64,000 nucleotides of DNA from Piscinibacter sp. (GTDB lineage Bacteria; Pseudomonadota; Gammaproteobacteria; Burkholderiales; Burkholderiaceae_C), in contig JADJJI010000005.1 in assembly GCA_016706565.1 (NCBI GenBank), forward strand, positions 310,001 through 374,000. Direction: 5' to 3'. Position numbers and translations under genes: made by a program. Positions 56,774 to 64,000 of this stretch are shown in pieces. The notes beneath the pieces were generated by a model. That model did not search any database and was not told the origin of the DNA. It saw nothing but the letters and a program-made list of their open reading frames with translations. Position 1 is the first letter of the stretch; the number at the start of each line of letters is the position of its first letter.

Positions 56774-57193
56774 ATGGCCAAGACCACCCTCCACACCGTC
56801 GACGTGCACTTCGGCGACTGCGATCCGGCAGGCATCGTGTTCTTCCCGAACTTCTCGCGCTGGATGGACGCCGCGTCGCTGAAATTCTTCATGGAATGCG
56901 GCGTGCCGCCCTGGCGCGAGCTGGTCAAGACGCGCGGCATCGTCGGCACGCCGCTGCTGGAGATCAACACCAAGTTCATCAAGGCCGTGACCTACGGCGA
57001 GACGATCACCATCGCCACCTGGATCGAGGAGTGGCGCGACAAGGTGTTCGTGCAGATGCACCGCGTGACGCGCGGCGACGACCTGATCTGCGAAGGCCGC
57101 GAAGTGCGCGCCTTCGTCAAGCGCGATGCCGACAACCCCGACCGGCTTCGCGCCATCCCCGTTCCCGACGACATCAAGGCCCTGTGCTCTTGA
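56774..57193 (+). CDS. acyl-CoA thioesterase, 4HBT type
   Basis: A 139-aa hot-dog-fold thioesterase: VHFGDCDPAGIVFFPNFSRWMDAASLKFF carries the catalytic Asp of the 4-hydroxybenzoyl-CoA thioesterase (D..G.vfy) group. It would release vanillate or 4-hydroxybenzoate from the aroyl-CoA made by the thiolase. Follows the SDR gene by 17 bases. Confidence 0.92.
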   Translation: MAKTTLHTVDVHFGDCDPAGIVFFPNFSRWMDAASLKFFMECGVPPWRELVKTRGIVGTPLLEINTKFIKAVTYGETITIATWIEEWRDKVFVQMHRVTRGDDLICEGREVRAFVKRDADNPDRLRAIPVPDDIKALCS

Positions 57194-57224
57194 TCATTTC
57201 CCGTTCAACTTCCGGAGACAGACG

Positions 57225-58358
57225 ATGAAAGCAATCAAGACCCTGGTGGCCGTCGCGGTCACGCTGCTGGCCACGGCCGCGCAGGCCGACATCACCATCG
57301 GCATCAGCCTGCCGCTGACCGGCCCGGCCTCGGGCCTGGGCATCCCGATGAACAACTACATCAAGCTGTGGCCGACCGAGATCGCCGGCGAGAAGCTCAA
57401 GGTCATCGTGCTCGACGACGCCACCGACCCGACCAAGGGCGTGAGCAACGCGAAGAAGTTCGTCACCGAAGACAAGGTCGACATCATCATGGGCTCGGCC
57501 GCCACGCCGGTGGCCATCGCGATGGCCGACACCGCCGCCGAGTCGGGCACGCCGCAGTTCATGTTCTCGCCGGCCGTGCTGCCCGCGGGCAAGGACTTCT
57601 GGGCTTTCCGCCTGCCGCAGGGCACCGCAGTGATGGCCCACGCGATGATCGAGCACATGAAGAAGAACGGCGTGAAGACCGTCGGCTTCCTCGGCTACAC
57701 CGACGCTTACGGCGAGAGCTGGCTGACCGACTTCAAGGCGCAGTCGCAGCAGCTGGGCGGCCCGCAGGTGGTGGCCGTCGAGCGCTTCGCACGCGCCGAC
57801 ACCAGCGTCACCGGTCAGGCGCTCAAGCTGGTCGCCGCCAACCCGGATGCGATGCTGATCGTCGCCTCGGGCTCGGGCGCCGCGATGCCGCACAAGGGGG
57901 TCGTCGAGCGCGGCTACAAGGGCAAGATCTACCAGACCCACGCCGCGGCCTCGCGCGACCTGGTGCGCGTGGGCGGCAAGGACGTCGAAGGCGCCTTCGT
58001 CAGCTCCGGCCCGGCGGTGATCCCCGAGCAGCTGCCGGCGAGCCACCCTTCGAAGGCGCTCGCCGCCGACTTCGTTGCCAAGTACGAGAAGGCTTACGGC
58101 GCGGGCAGCCGCAACCAGTTCGGTGGCCACGCCTACGACGCGATCGTCGTGCTCGAGAAGGTGCTGCCGGGTGCGCTGAAGAAGGCCAAGCCGGGCACGA
58201 AGGAGTTCCGCGCCGCCATCCGCGATGCGGTCGAGACCATGGGCCGCACGGTGGTGTCGCACGGCGTGCTGAACTACACCAAGGACAACCACTGGGGCTT
58301 CACGACCGAGACCGGCGTGATCCTCAAGGTCGTCAACGGCGACTGGAAAGTCGAGTAA
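57225..58358 (+). CDS. ABC transporter substrate-binding protein (Liv type, second set)
   Basis: A 377-aa binding protein: signal MKAIKTLVAVAVTLLATAAQA, then ITIGISLPLTGPASGLGIPMNNYIKLWPTEIAGEKLKVIVLDDATDPTKGVSNAKKFVTEDKVDIIMGSAATPVAIAM. Its place inside the hydroxycinnamate operon suggests an aromatic acid ligand, as for the p-coumarate binding proteins CouP of Rhodopseudomonas. Confidence 0.92.
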   Translation: MKAIKTLVAVAVTLLATAAQADITIGISLPLTGPASGLGIPMNNYIKLWPTEIAGEKLKVIVLDDATDPTKGVSNAKKFVTEDKVDIIMGSAATPVAIAMADTAAESGTPQFMFSPAVLPAGKDFWAFRLPQGTAVMAHAMIEHMKKNGVKTVGFLGYTDAYGESWLTDFKAQSQQLGGPQVVAVERFARADTSVTGQALKLVAANPDAMLIVASGSGAAMPHKGVVERGYKGKIYQTHAAASRDLVRVGGKDVEGAFVSSGPAVIPEQLPASHPSKALAADFVAKYEKAYGAGSRNQFGGHAYDAIVVLEKVLPGALKKAKPGTKEFRAAIRDAVETMGRTVVSHGVLNYTKDNHWGFTTETGVILKVVNGDWKVE

Positions 58359-58361
58359 GTC

Positions 58362-59402
58362 ATGGACTTCACGATCGCCAGCATCCTGACGCTGGACGGC
58401 GTCACCAACGGCGCGATCTATGCGCTGCTGGCCCTGGCCACGGTGCTGGTGTTCGCCGTCACGCGGGTGATCTTCATCCCGCAGGGCGAGTTCGTGGCCT
58501 ACGGCGCGCTCACGCTCGCGCTGCTGCAGCTCGGGCAGGTGCCGGGCACGGTGTGGCTGCTGCTGGTGATGGCGGTGGTCGCGTCCGTGCTCGACGCCGT
58601 GGCCGGGCTGCGGCGCGGGCTGCCCGCAGCCGCGGTGGCGACGGGCGCGCTGAAGTCGCTGGCCTTCCCGGTGGCGGTGTGCGCCGTCGCCTGGTGGGCC
58701 GCGCCGCGGCAACTGCCGCTGCTGTTCCAGAGCCTGCTGACGCTGGCGATCGTCACGCCGCTGGGCCCGCTGGTCTACCGGCTGGCCTACGAGAAGCTGG
58801 CCGACGCCACCGTGCTGGTGCTGCTGATCGTCTCGGTGGGCACGCATTTCGCGCTCACCGGCCTGGGCCTGGTGTTCTTCGGCGCCGAGGGATTCCGCAA
58901 CCCGAGCTTCTGGGATGCGCGCTTCACCGCCGGGCCGCTCACGCTGACCGGGCAGACGCTGATCATCTTCATGGTCTCGATCGCGCTGATCGTCGCGCTG
59001 TACCTGTTCTTCGAGCGCACGCTGCGCGGCAAGGCGCTGCGCGCCACTGCGGTGAACCGGCTCGGCGCGCGGCTGATGGGCATCTCGACCTCGGGCGCGG
59101 GGCAGCTGAGCTTCGGCCTGGCCGCCTTCATGGGCGCGCTGTCGGGCCTGCTGATCGGCCCGACGACGACGATGTTCTACGACTCCGGCTTCCTGATCGG
59201 CCTGAAGGGCTTCGTCGCCGCGATCTTCGGCGCGCTGGCCAGCTACCCGGCCGCCGCACTGGGCGCGGTGTTCGTCGGCCTGATCGAGAGCTTCGGCTCC
59301 TTCTGGGCCAGCGCCTTCAAGGAGGTGATCGTCTTCACGTTGATCATCCCCGTGCTGCTGTGGCGCTCGTTCCAGCACGGCCACCACGACGAAGAAGAAT
59401 GA
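58362..59402 (+). CDS. ABC transporter permease LivH type (second set)
   Basis: A 346-aa permease with about nine helices; [40 protein letters not shown] is the LivH pattern. It is longer than usual by a region around residues 65-115. Its stop overlaps the fusion gene start (ATGA). Confidence 0.92.
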   Translation: MDFTIASILTLDGVTNGAIYALLALATVLVFAVTRVIFIPQGEFVAYGALTLALLQLGQVPGTVWLLLVMAVVASVLDAVAGLRRGLPAAAVATGALKSLAFPVAVCAVAWWAAPRQLPLLFQSLLTLAIVTPLGPLVYRLAYEKLADATVLVLLIVSVGTHFALTGLGLVFFGAEGFRNPSFWDARFTAGPLTLTGQTLIIFMVSIALIVALYLFFERTLRGKALRATAVNRLGARLMGISTSGAGQLSFGLAAFMGALSGLLIGPTTTMFYDSGFLIGLKGFVAAIFGALASYPAAALGAVFVGLIESFGSFWASAFKEVIVFTLIIPVLLWRSFQHGHHDEEE

Positions 59403-61167
59403 AGATGATGCGTCGCAACGTCCTGATCGCCTTCGTGCTGCTGGTGGCGGCCCTGCCGCTGCTGCCGGTGCCCGAGTTCTGGATCACCCAGGCCAACTAC
59501 ATCGGCTTGTACTCGCTGGTGGCCATCGGCCTGGTGCTGCTCACCGGCGTGGCCGGCCTCACCTCCTTCGGCCAGGCCGCCTTCGTCGGCATGGGCGCCT
59601 ACACGGCCGCCTACCTGACGCTCACGCACGGCGTTTCGCCCTGGCTGACGATCTGGGTGGGCCTGGCCTTCACCTTCGGCGCGGCGCTGCTGCTGGGCTG
59701 GGTGACGCTGCGCATGTCGGGCCACTTCCTGCCGCTGGCCACCATCGCCTGGGGCCTGAGCCTGTACTACCTGCTGGGCAACATCGACGCCCTGGGCAAG
59801 TACGACGGCCTGCTCGGCATTCCGGCGATCGAGTTCTTCGGCATCTCACTGAACACCGGCCGCAGCTTCTACTACCTGCTGTGGCTGCTGGTGCTGCTGG
59901 CGGCCTTCGGCGCGATCCGCCTGCTCGATTCGCGCACCGGCCGCGCGCTGCGCGCGGTCAAGGGCGGCACGACGATGGCCGAGGCGATGGGTGTCAACAC
60001 CTTCCGCCTGAAGGTCACCGCCTTCGTGCTCGCCGCGTTGCTGGCCTGCGTGTCGGGCTGGCTGTTCGCACACTTCCAGCGCACCGTGAACCCCTCGCCC
60101 TTTGGCCTGAACAAGGGCATCGAGTACCTGTTCATGGCGGTGATCGGCGGGGTCGGCCATGTCTGGGGCGCGATCGTCGGCGCCACCGTCGTCAAGGTGC
60201 TGGAGGAGCAGCTGCAGGACTGGCTGCCGCGCCTGATGGGCACCAGCGGCAACTACGAGATCATCGTCTTCGGCATCCTGCTCGTGCTGGTGCTGCAGTA
60301 CGCCCGCGACGGCATCTGGGCCTTCGTCGAGGCGCGCTTCCCGAAGCCGCAGCGCGCGGTCGACTGGGGTGACGCGCCGGCGCTGCCGCACCGCGAGCAG
60401 CCGCCGAAGGGCGAGGTCGTGCTCGACGTCGACCAGGCGCGCAAGGAGTTCGGCGGCCTGGTGGCGGTCAACGACGTCAGCTTCCAGGTGCGCGCCGGGC
60501 AGATCCTCGGCCTGATCGGGCCGAACGGCGCCGGCAAGTCGACCACCTTCAACCTCGTCACCGGCGTGCTGCCGGCCACGCGCGGAAAGGTGCTGCTGCG
60601 CGGCCAGCCGATCCAGAGCCTGCCCTCGCGCGAGATCGCCGCGCGCGGCGTGGCGCGCACCTTCCAGCACGTGAAGATGATCCCGACCATGACGGTGCTG
60701 GAGAACGTCGCGCTCGGCGCCCACCTGCGCGGCGCCTCGGGCGTGGCCTCGGCGGTGCTGCGGCTCGATCGCGCGGAAGAGAAGCGCCTGCTGCGCGAGG
60801 CGCAGCGCCAGCTCGAGCGCATCGGCATGGCCGACCGCATGCACGAGCTCGCCGGCAACCTGGCACTGGGCCCGCAGCGGCTGATGGAGATCGCCCGCGC
60901 ACTGGCCGCCGACCCGATGCTGCTGCTGCTCGACGAGCCGGCCGCCGGCCTGCGCCTGAAGGAGAAGCAGGCGCTGGCAGACGTGCTGCGCCAGCTGCGC
61001 AGCGAGGCATGGCGATCCTGCTGGTCGAGCACGACATGGACCTGGTCATGGGCCTGGTCGACCGCGTGGTGGTGATGGAGTTCGGCACCAAGCTGATCGA
61101 AGGCACGCCTGAAGAGGTGCAGGCCAGCCCCGCGGTACGCGCCGCCTACCTCGGCACGGAGCACTGA
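59399..61167 (+). pseudogene. LivM-LivG fusion (permease plus ATPase) with a late frameshift
   Basis: ATG 59399 opens a permease (about 1-335: [29 protein letters not shown]...GHVWGAIVGATVVKVLEEQL) that continues in frame into an ATPase (about 340-590: [48 protein letters not shown] Walker [20 protein letters not shown] Walker B). The frame ends early at 61075; one missing G near 61005-61007 would restore [25 protein letters not shown] and the true stop at 61167. Fused LivM-LivG proteins exist in some transporters. If the shift is real the H-loop is lost and the ATPase would be impaired. Confidence 0.85.
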
Positions 61168-61169
61168 AG

Positions 61170-61910
61170 ATGTCGGATCTCATTCTCGACGTGAAAGACC
61201 TGCACGCCGGCTACGGCCGCGCGGAGGTGCTGCATGGCCTGAACCTGCAGGCGAAGAAGGGCAGCGTGGTGACCGTGATCGGCCCCAATGGCGCCGGCAA
61301 GTCGACACTGCTCAATGCACTGATGGGCGTGCTGCCTTCGCGCGGCACGATCGCCTACCGCGGCCAGGCGATGGGCCTGCGCAGCCTGGAAGAGCGGGTC
61401 ATGCAGGGCATCGCGCTGGTGCCCGAGACCCGTGCCCTGTTCGGCACCATGCCGGTGGAAGACAACCTGCTGCTCGGCGGCTACCGCCAGGTGCGGCTGG
61501 GCAGCAAGAAGGGCGGCGAGGTGCTGGAGCAGGTCTACACGCTGTTCCCGCGCCTGAAGGAGCGCCGCGCGCAGCTCGCCGGCACGCTGTCGGGCGGCGA
61601 GCGGCAGATGCTCGCGGTGGGCCGCGCGCTGATGGGCCAGCCCGACCTGCTGATGCTCGACGAGCCCAGCCTCGGCCTCGCGCCGCTGGTGGTGAAGGAG
61701 ATCTTCCGCACCATCGAGGGCCTGCGCGCCACCGGCGTGACGATCCTGCTCGTCGAGCAGAACGCGCGCGCCGCGCTCGAGGTGGCCGACCACGGCTACG
61801 TGCTCGAGATGGGCGAGATCGCGCTGGAGGGCCCGGCCGAGCAGCTGGCGAACGACCCGCGCGTGATCGACACCTATCTCGGTGCGGCGCGGCAGAAGAC
61901 CCACGCCTGA
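61170..61910 (+). CDS. ABC transporter ATPase LivF type (second set)
   Basis: A 246-aa ATPase: [18 protein letters not shown] (Walker A), LSGGERQMLAVGRALMGQPDLLMLDEPSLGLAP (signature and Walker B), LLVEQNARAALEVADHGYV (H-loop). Starts two bases after the fusion stop; partner of the LivMG fusion. Confidence 0.95.
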   Translation: MSDLILDVKDLHAGYGRAEVLHGLNLQAKKGSVVTVIGPNGAGKSTLLNALMGVLPSRGTIAYRGQAMGLRSLEERVMQGIALVPETRALFGTMPVEDNLLLGGYRQVRLGSKKGGEVLEQVYTLFPRLKERRAQLAGTLSGGERQMLAVGRALMGQPDLLMLDEPSLGLAPLVVKEIFRTIEGLRATGVTILLVEQNARAALEVADHGYVLEMGEIALEGPAEQLANDPRVIDTYLGAARQKTHA

Positions 61911-61925
61911 ACCGAGACCGACTCC

Positions 61926-63677
61926 ATGTGGCAGTACGAAGCGCCGCTGCGCGACATGCGCTATGTGATCGAGGACGTGCTGGGCCTGCCCGCCCAGTGG
62001 GCATCGCTGCCCGCCTTCGCCGACCTGGACGCCGACACGGCGCGCCAGGTTCTCGACGAGGCGGCGCGTTTCGCCACCGAGGTGCTGGCGCCGACCAATC
62101 CGATCGGCGACCTCGAGGGCTGCACGCTGAGCAACGGCGAGGTGCGCACGCCGCGCGGCTTCCGCGAGGCCTACCGCGCCTTCGTTGAGGCCGGCTGGCC
62201 GGCGCTGGCTTGTGCGCCCGACGCAGGCGGCCAGGGCCTGCCGCAGGTGCTCAACGCGGCGCTGTACGAGATGCTCGCTGCGGCCAACCACGCCTGGACC
62301 ATGTACCCGGGCCTGCTGCACGGCGCCTACGAGTGCCTGCACGCGCACGCCTCGCCCGAGCTGAAGGAGCGTTACCTCGGCAAGGTGGTCAGCGGCGAAT
62401 GGCTGTCGACCATGTGCCTGACCGAGGCCCACGCCGGCTCCGACCTCGGTCTGCTGTCCACCCGCGCGCAGCCCGCCGGCGACGGCAGCTACCGGATCAA
62501 GGGCACCAAGATCTTCATCTCCGGCGGCGAACAGGACCTGACCGACAACATCGTGCACCTGGTGCTCGCCCGCCTGCCCGATGCGCCGGCCGGCACCAAA
62601 GGCATCTCGCTGTTCCTCGCGCCGAAGTTCCTGCCCGACGGCTCGCGCAATGCGGTGCGCTGCGACGGCGTCGAGAAGAAGATGGGCATCAAGGGCAGCG
62701 CGACCTGCGTGATGGCCTTCGAGGGTGCCACCGGCTGGCTGGTCGGCGAACCGAACCGCGGCCTGGCGGCGATGTTCGCGATGATGAACGCGGCGCGCCT
62801 GCACGTCGCATTGCAGGGCCTGGCGCATGCGCAGAACGCGCACCGCAATGCGCTCGTCTATGCGCATGAGCGGCTGCAGTCGCGTGCGCCGGCGCGCGGC
62901 GACGCACAGGGTGCCGCCGATCCGATCGTGCTGCACCCGGCGATGCGCCGCACGCTGCTGCGCCAGCGTGTGCTGGTCGAAGGCTCGCGGCTGATCGCCT
63001 ACGAGGCGGCCCACCTGATCGACCTGGCCGAGCAGTCGCCCGACGCCGCCGTGCGCGAGCGTGCGCACGAGCAGGCCGCGCTGCTCACGCCGGTGCTCAA
63101 GGCCTTCCTCACGGACAACGGCTTCGCGCTGGCCAGCGAGGCGCTGCAGGTTTTCGGCGGCCACGGCTACACGCACGACTGGGGTGTCGAACAATGTGTG
63201 CGCGACGCGCGCATCGCGATGATCTACGAGGGCACCAACCAGATCCAGGCGATCGATCTCGTGGTGCGCAAGCTGGTCGCCGACGGCGGGCGAAAGTTCG
63301 CGGCCTGGTTGGAAGCGCTGGCAGCCGGGCTGCCGGTGGCCGCGCGCCATGGCCCGGCGGCCTTCGAGCAGTTGCGGCTGCTCGGTGAGCTCGCGGCCGA
63401 CGTGGTCGCCGCCTCGCGCGAAGACGCCGAGCTCCCGTTCCGCGTCGCCGACGACCTGCTGCGCGCCACCGGCCTCGCGCTGGTCGCCCAGGCCTGGGCG
63501 CGTGCCGACGCCGTGTCGAGCCGGCCGCAGCATGCCGGCGACGCCTTCCACCGCGCCAAGTGTGAGAGCGCTGCGCATTGCTTCGTCCACCTGCGGCCCG
63601 AGTTCGAGCATGCGCTGGCGCAGGCACGCGCCGGCTGGCAGCCGCTGGCCCGGCTGGCTCCGCCTGAAGCGGCATGA
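61926..63677 (+). CDS. acyl-CoA dehydrogenase
   Basis: A 583-aa FAD-dependent dehydrogenase with the extended C-terminal domain of the ~590-aa acyl-CoA dehydrogenase group. FAD-site motifs WLSTMCLTEAHAGSDLGLLSTRA and IKGTKIFISGGEQDLTDNIVHLVLARL are clear; catalytic Glu is likely in IAMIYEGTNQIQAIDLVVRK. In this operon it could oxidise dihydroferuloyl-CoA or phenylpropanoyl-CoA to cinnamoyl-CoA. Its stop overlaps the MarR start. Confidence 0.93.
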   Translation: MWQYEAPLRDMRYVIEDVLGLPAQWASLPAFADLDADTARQVLDEAARFATEVLAPTNPIGDLEGCTLSNGEVRTPRGFREAYRAFVEAGWPALACAPDAGGQGLPQVLNAALYEMLAAANHAWTMYPGLLHGAYECLHAHASPELKERYLGKVVSGEWLSTMCLTEAHAGSDLGLLSTRAQPAGDGSYRIKGTKIFISGGEQDLTDNIVHLVLARLPDAPAGTKGISLFLAPKFLPDGSRNAVRCDGVEKKMGIKGSATCVMAFEGATGWLVGEPNRGLAAMFAMMNAARLHVALQGLAHAQNAHRNALVYAHERLQSRAPARGDAQGAADPIVLHPAMRRTLLRQRVLVEGSRLIAYEAAHLIDLAEQSPDAAVRERAHEQAALLTPVLKAFLTDNGFALASEALQVFGGHGYTHDWGVEQCVRDARIAMIYEGTNQIQAIDLVVRKLVADGGRKFAAWLEALAAGLPVAARHGPAAFEQLRLLGELAADVVAASREDAELPFRVADDLLRATGLALVAQAWARADAVSSRPQHAGDAFHRAKCESAAHCFVHLRPEFEHALAQARAGWQPLARLAPPEAA

Positions 63678-64000
63678 CGCAGGTAGACATGGCCGACAGC
63701 CACGGGCTCGACCATTCGCGCCTGACCACGCTGGTAGGCTACGCCGCCAGCCGCGCGGCGATCGAGCTGCGCAAGGACTTCGCCCGCCACCTCGGGCCGC
63801 TCGGGTTGAAGGTGGTCGACTACTCGATCCTGTTGCTGGTGGCCTCGAACTCCGAGGTCAACCAGAAGCAGCTCGGCGAGGCGCTGGACATCTCCGCTCC
63901 GAACATGGCGATCACGCTGGACCGGCTGGTCGAGAACGGCTGGGTCGAACGGGTGCGCAGCACGCAGGACCGCCGCGCCATGCTGATCCACCTGACCGCC
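63674..64000 (+). CDS. MarR-family transcriptional regulator (partial)
   Basis: The first ~109 residues of a MarR-type repressor: SRAAIELRKDFARHLGPLGLKVVDYSILLLVASNSEVNQKQLGEALDISAPNMAITLDRLVENGWVERVRSTQDRRAMLIHLT holds the winged helix (HTH and wing DRRA). The window ends within it. It likely binds the TAGTTA repeat at 53266 and responds to hydroxycinnamoyl-CoA, as FerC/CouR do. ATG 63674; ATG 63689 is an alternative. Confidence 0.9.
   Translation, partial: MTQVDMADSHGLDHSRLTTLVGYAASRAAIELRKDFARHLGPLGLKVVDYSILLLVASNSEVNQKQLGEALDISAPNMAITLDRLVENGWVERVRSTQDRRAMLIHLTA

Noticed and set aside
57368-59398. Upstream extension of the LivM-LivG fusion as one 1235-aa protein
   Set aside because: The first ~680 residues are an out-of-frame reading of the binding protein and LivH genes; the true start is ATG 59399.

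Overview
The window is GC-rich chromosomal DNA that looks like a betaproteobacterium of the order Burkholderiales, most like the Rubrivivax/Piscinibacter/Methylibium (Sphaerotilaceae-type) group. This rests on codon use, dense operons with ATGA overlaps, a DUF3563 protein, two Liv-type ABC transporters, CoA-dependent hydroxycinnamate genes and small lipoprotein/two-component clusters. The genus is inference; no rRNA is present to settle it.

Layout. 0.1-2.1 kb: SCO-type thioredoxin-fold protein and a cytochrome c fused to a large periplasmic region. 2.1-9.9 kb: the most unusual region. A small HTH regulator faces a promoter with a palindromic operator. After a terminator and two tandem hairpins comes a perfect rrn-type boxA (TGCTCTTTAACA). 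Then about 20 tRNA genes for 17 amino acids run in one orientation, interrupted only by a broken SEC-C mini-gene, followed by an HNH endonuclease gene, tRNA remnants, a slipin/SPFH gene (one-base frameshift), a tRNA-Leu-like remnant, an unrecognised 247-aa protein gene and rtcB (RNA ligase), closed by a strong terminator. 10-12 kb: hipBA toxin-antitoxin with three operators spaced exactly 27 bp. 12-27.5 kb: a mosaic of small genes (MipA-like porin, GNAT, SnoaL-like, TylF-like methyltransferase, LuxR and OmpR regulators, lipoproteins, DUF6502, an InlB-like repeat lipoprotein, DoxX, MoaD/BNR-repeat pair, SUMF1-like protein). 27.5-37.8 kb: Ser/Thr kinase with its ECF sigma factor, diiron protein, patatin, GNAT, oxidoreductase, two-subunit molybdenum hydroxylase, RidA. 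37.8-49 kb: lipoprotein, ABM protein, first livFGMHJ transporter (minus strand) with an attenuator, ammonium transporter, two usp genes separated by three 95-bp tandem repeats, TetR. 49-64 kb: a hydroxycinnamate (ferulate/p-coumarate) catabolic locus: two CoA ligases (one fused to a crotonase), thiolase, CouO-like amidohydrolase, SDR, thioesterase, a second Liv transporter with a permease-ATPase fusion, acyl-CoA dehydrogenase and a MarR regulator cut by the window end.

How genes work together. The tRNA array with RtcB, slipin and HNH reads as one accessory module. The best hypothesis is a reserve tRNA set plus RNA repair deployed under tRNA damage (anticodon nucleases, phage or toxin attack), transcribed as an rrn-like antiterminated RNA. 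The hydroxycinnamate locus encodes uptake, CoA activation, hydration, oxidation and two alternative ways to release the aromatic acid (thiolase plus thioesterase, or amidohydrolase).

Caution on sequence quality: single-base indels in the slipin gene and livG-like domain, two shifts in the SEC-C gene and a 23-base poly-G run at the thiolase stop suggest either real decay or unpolished long-read/assembly errors; all were judged by reading alone.
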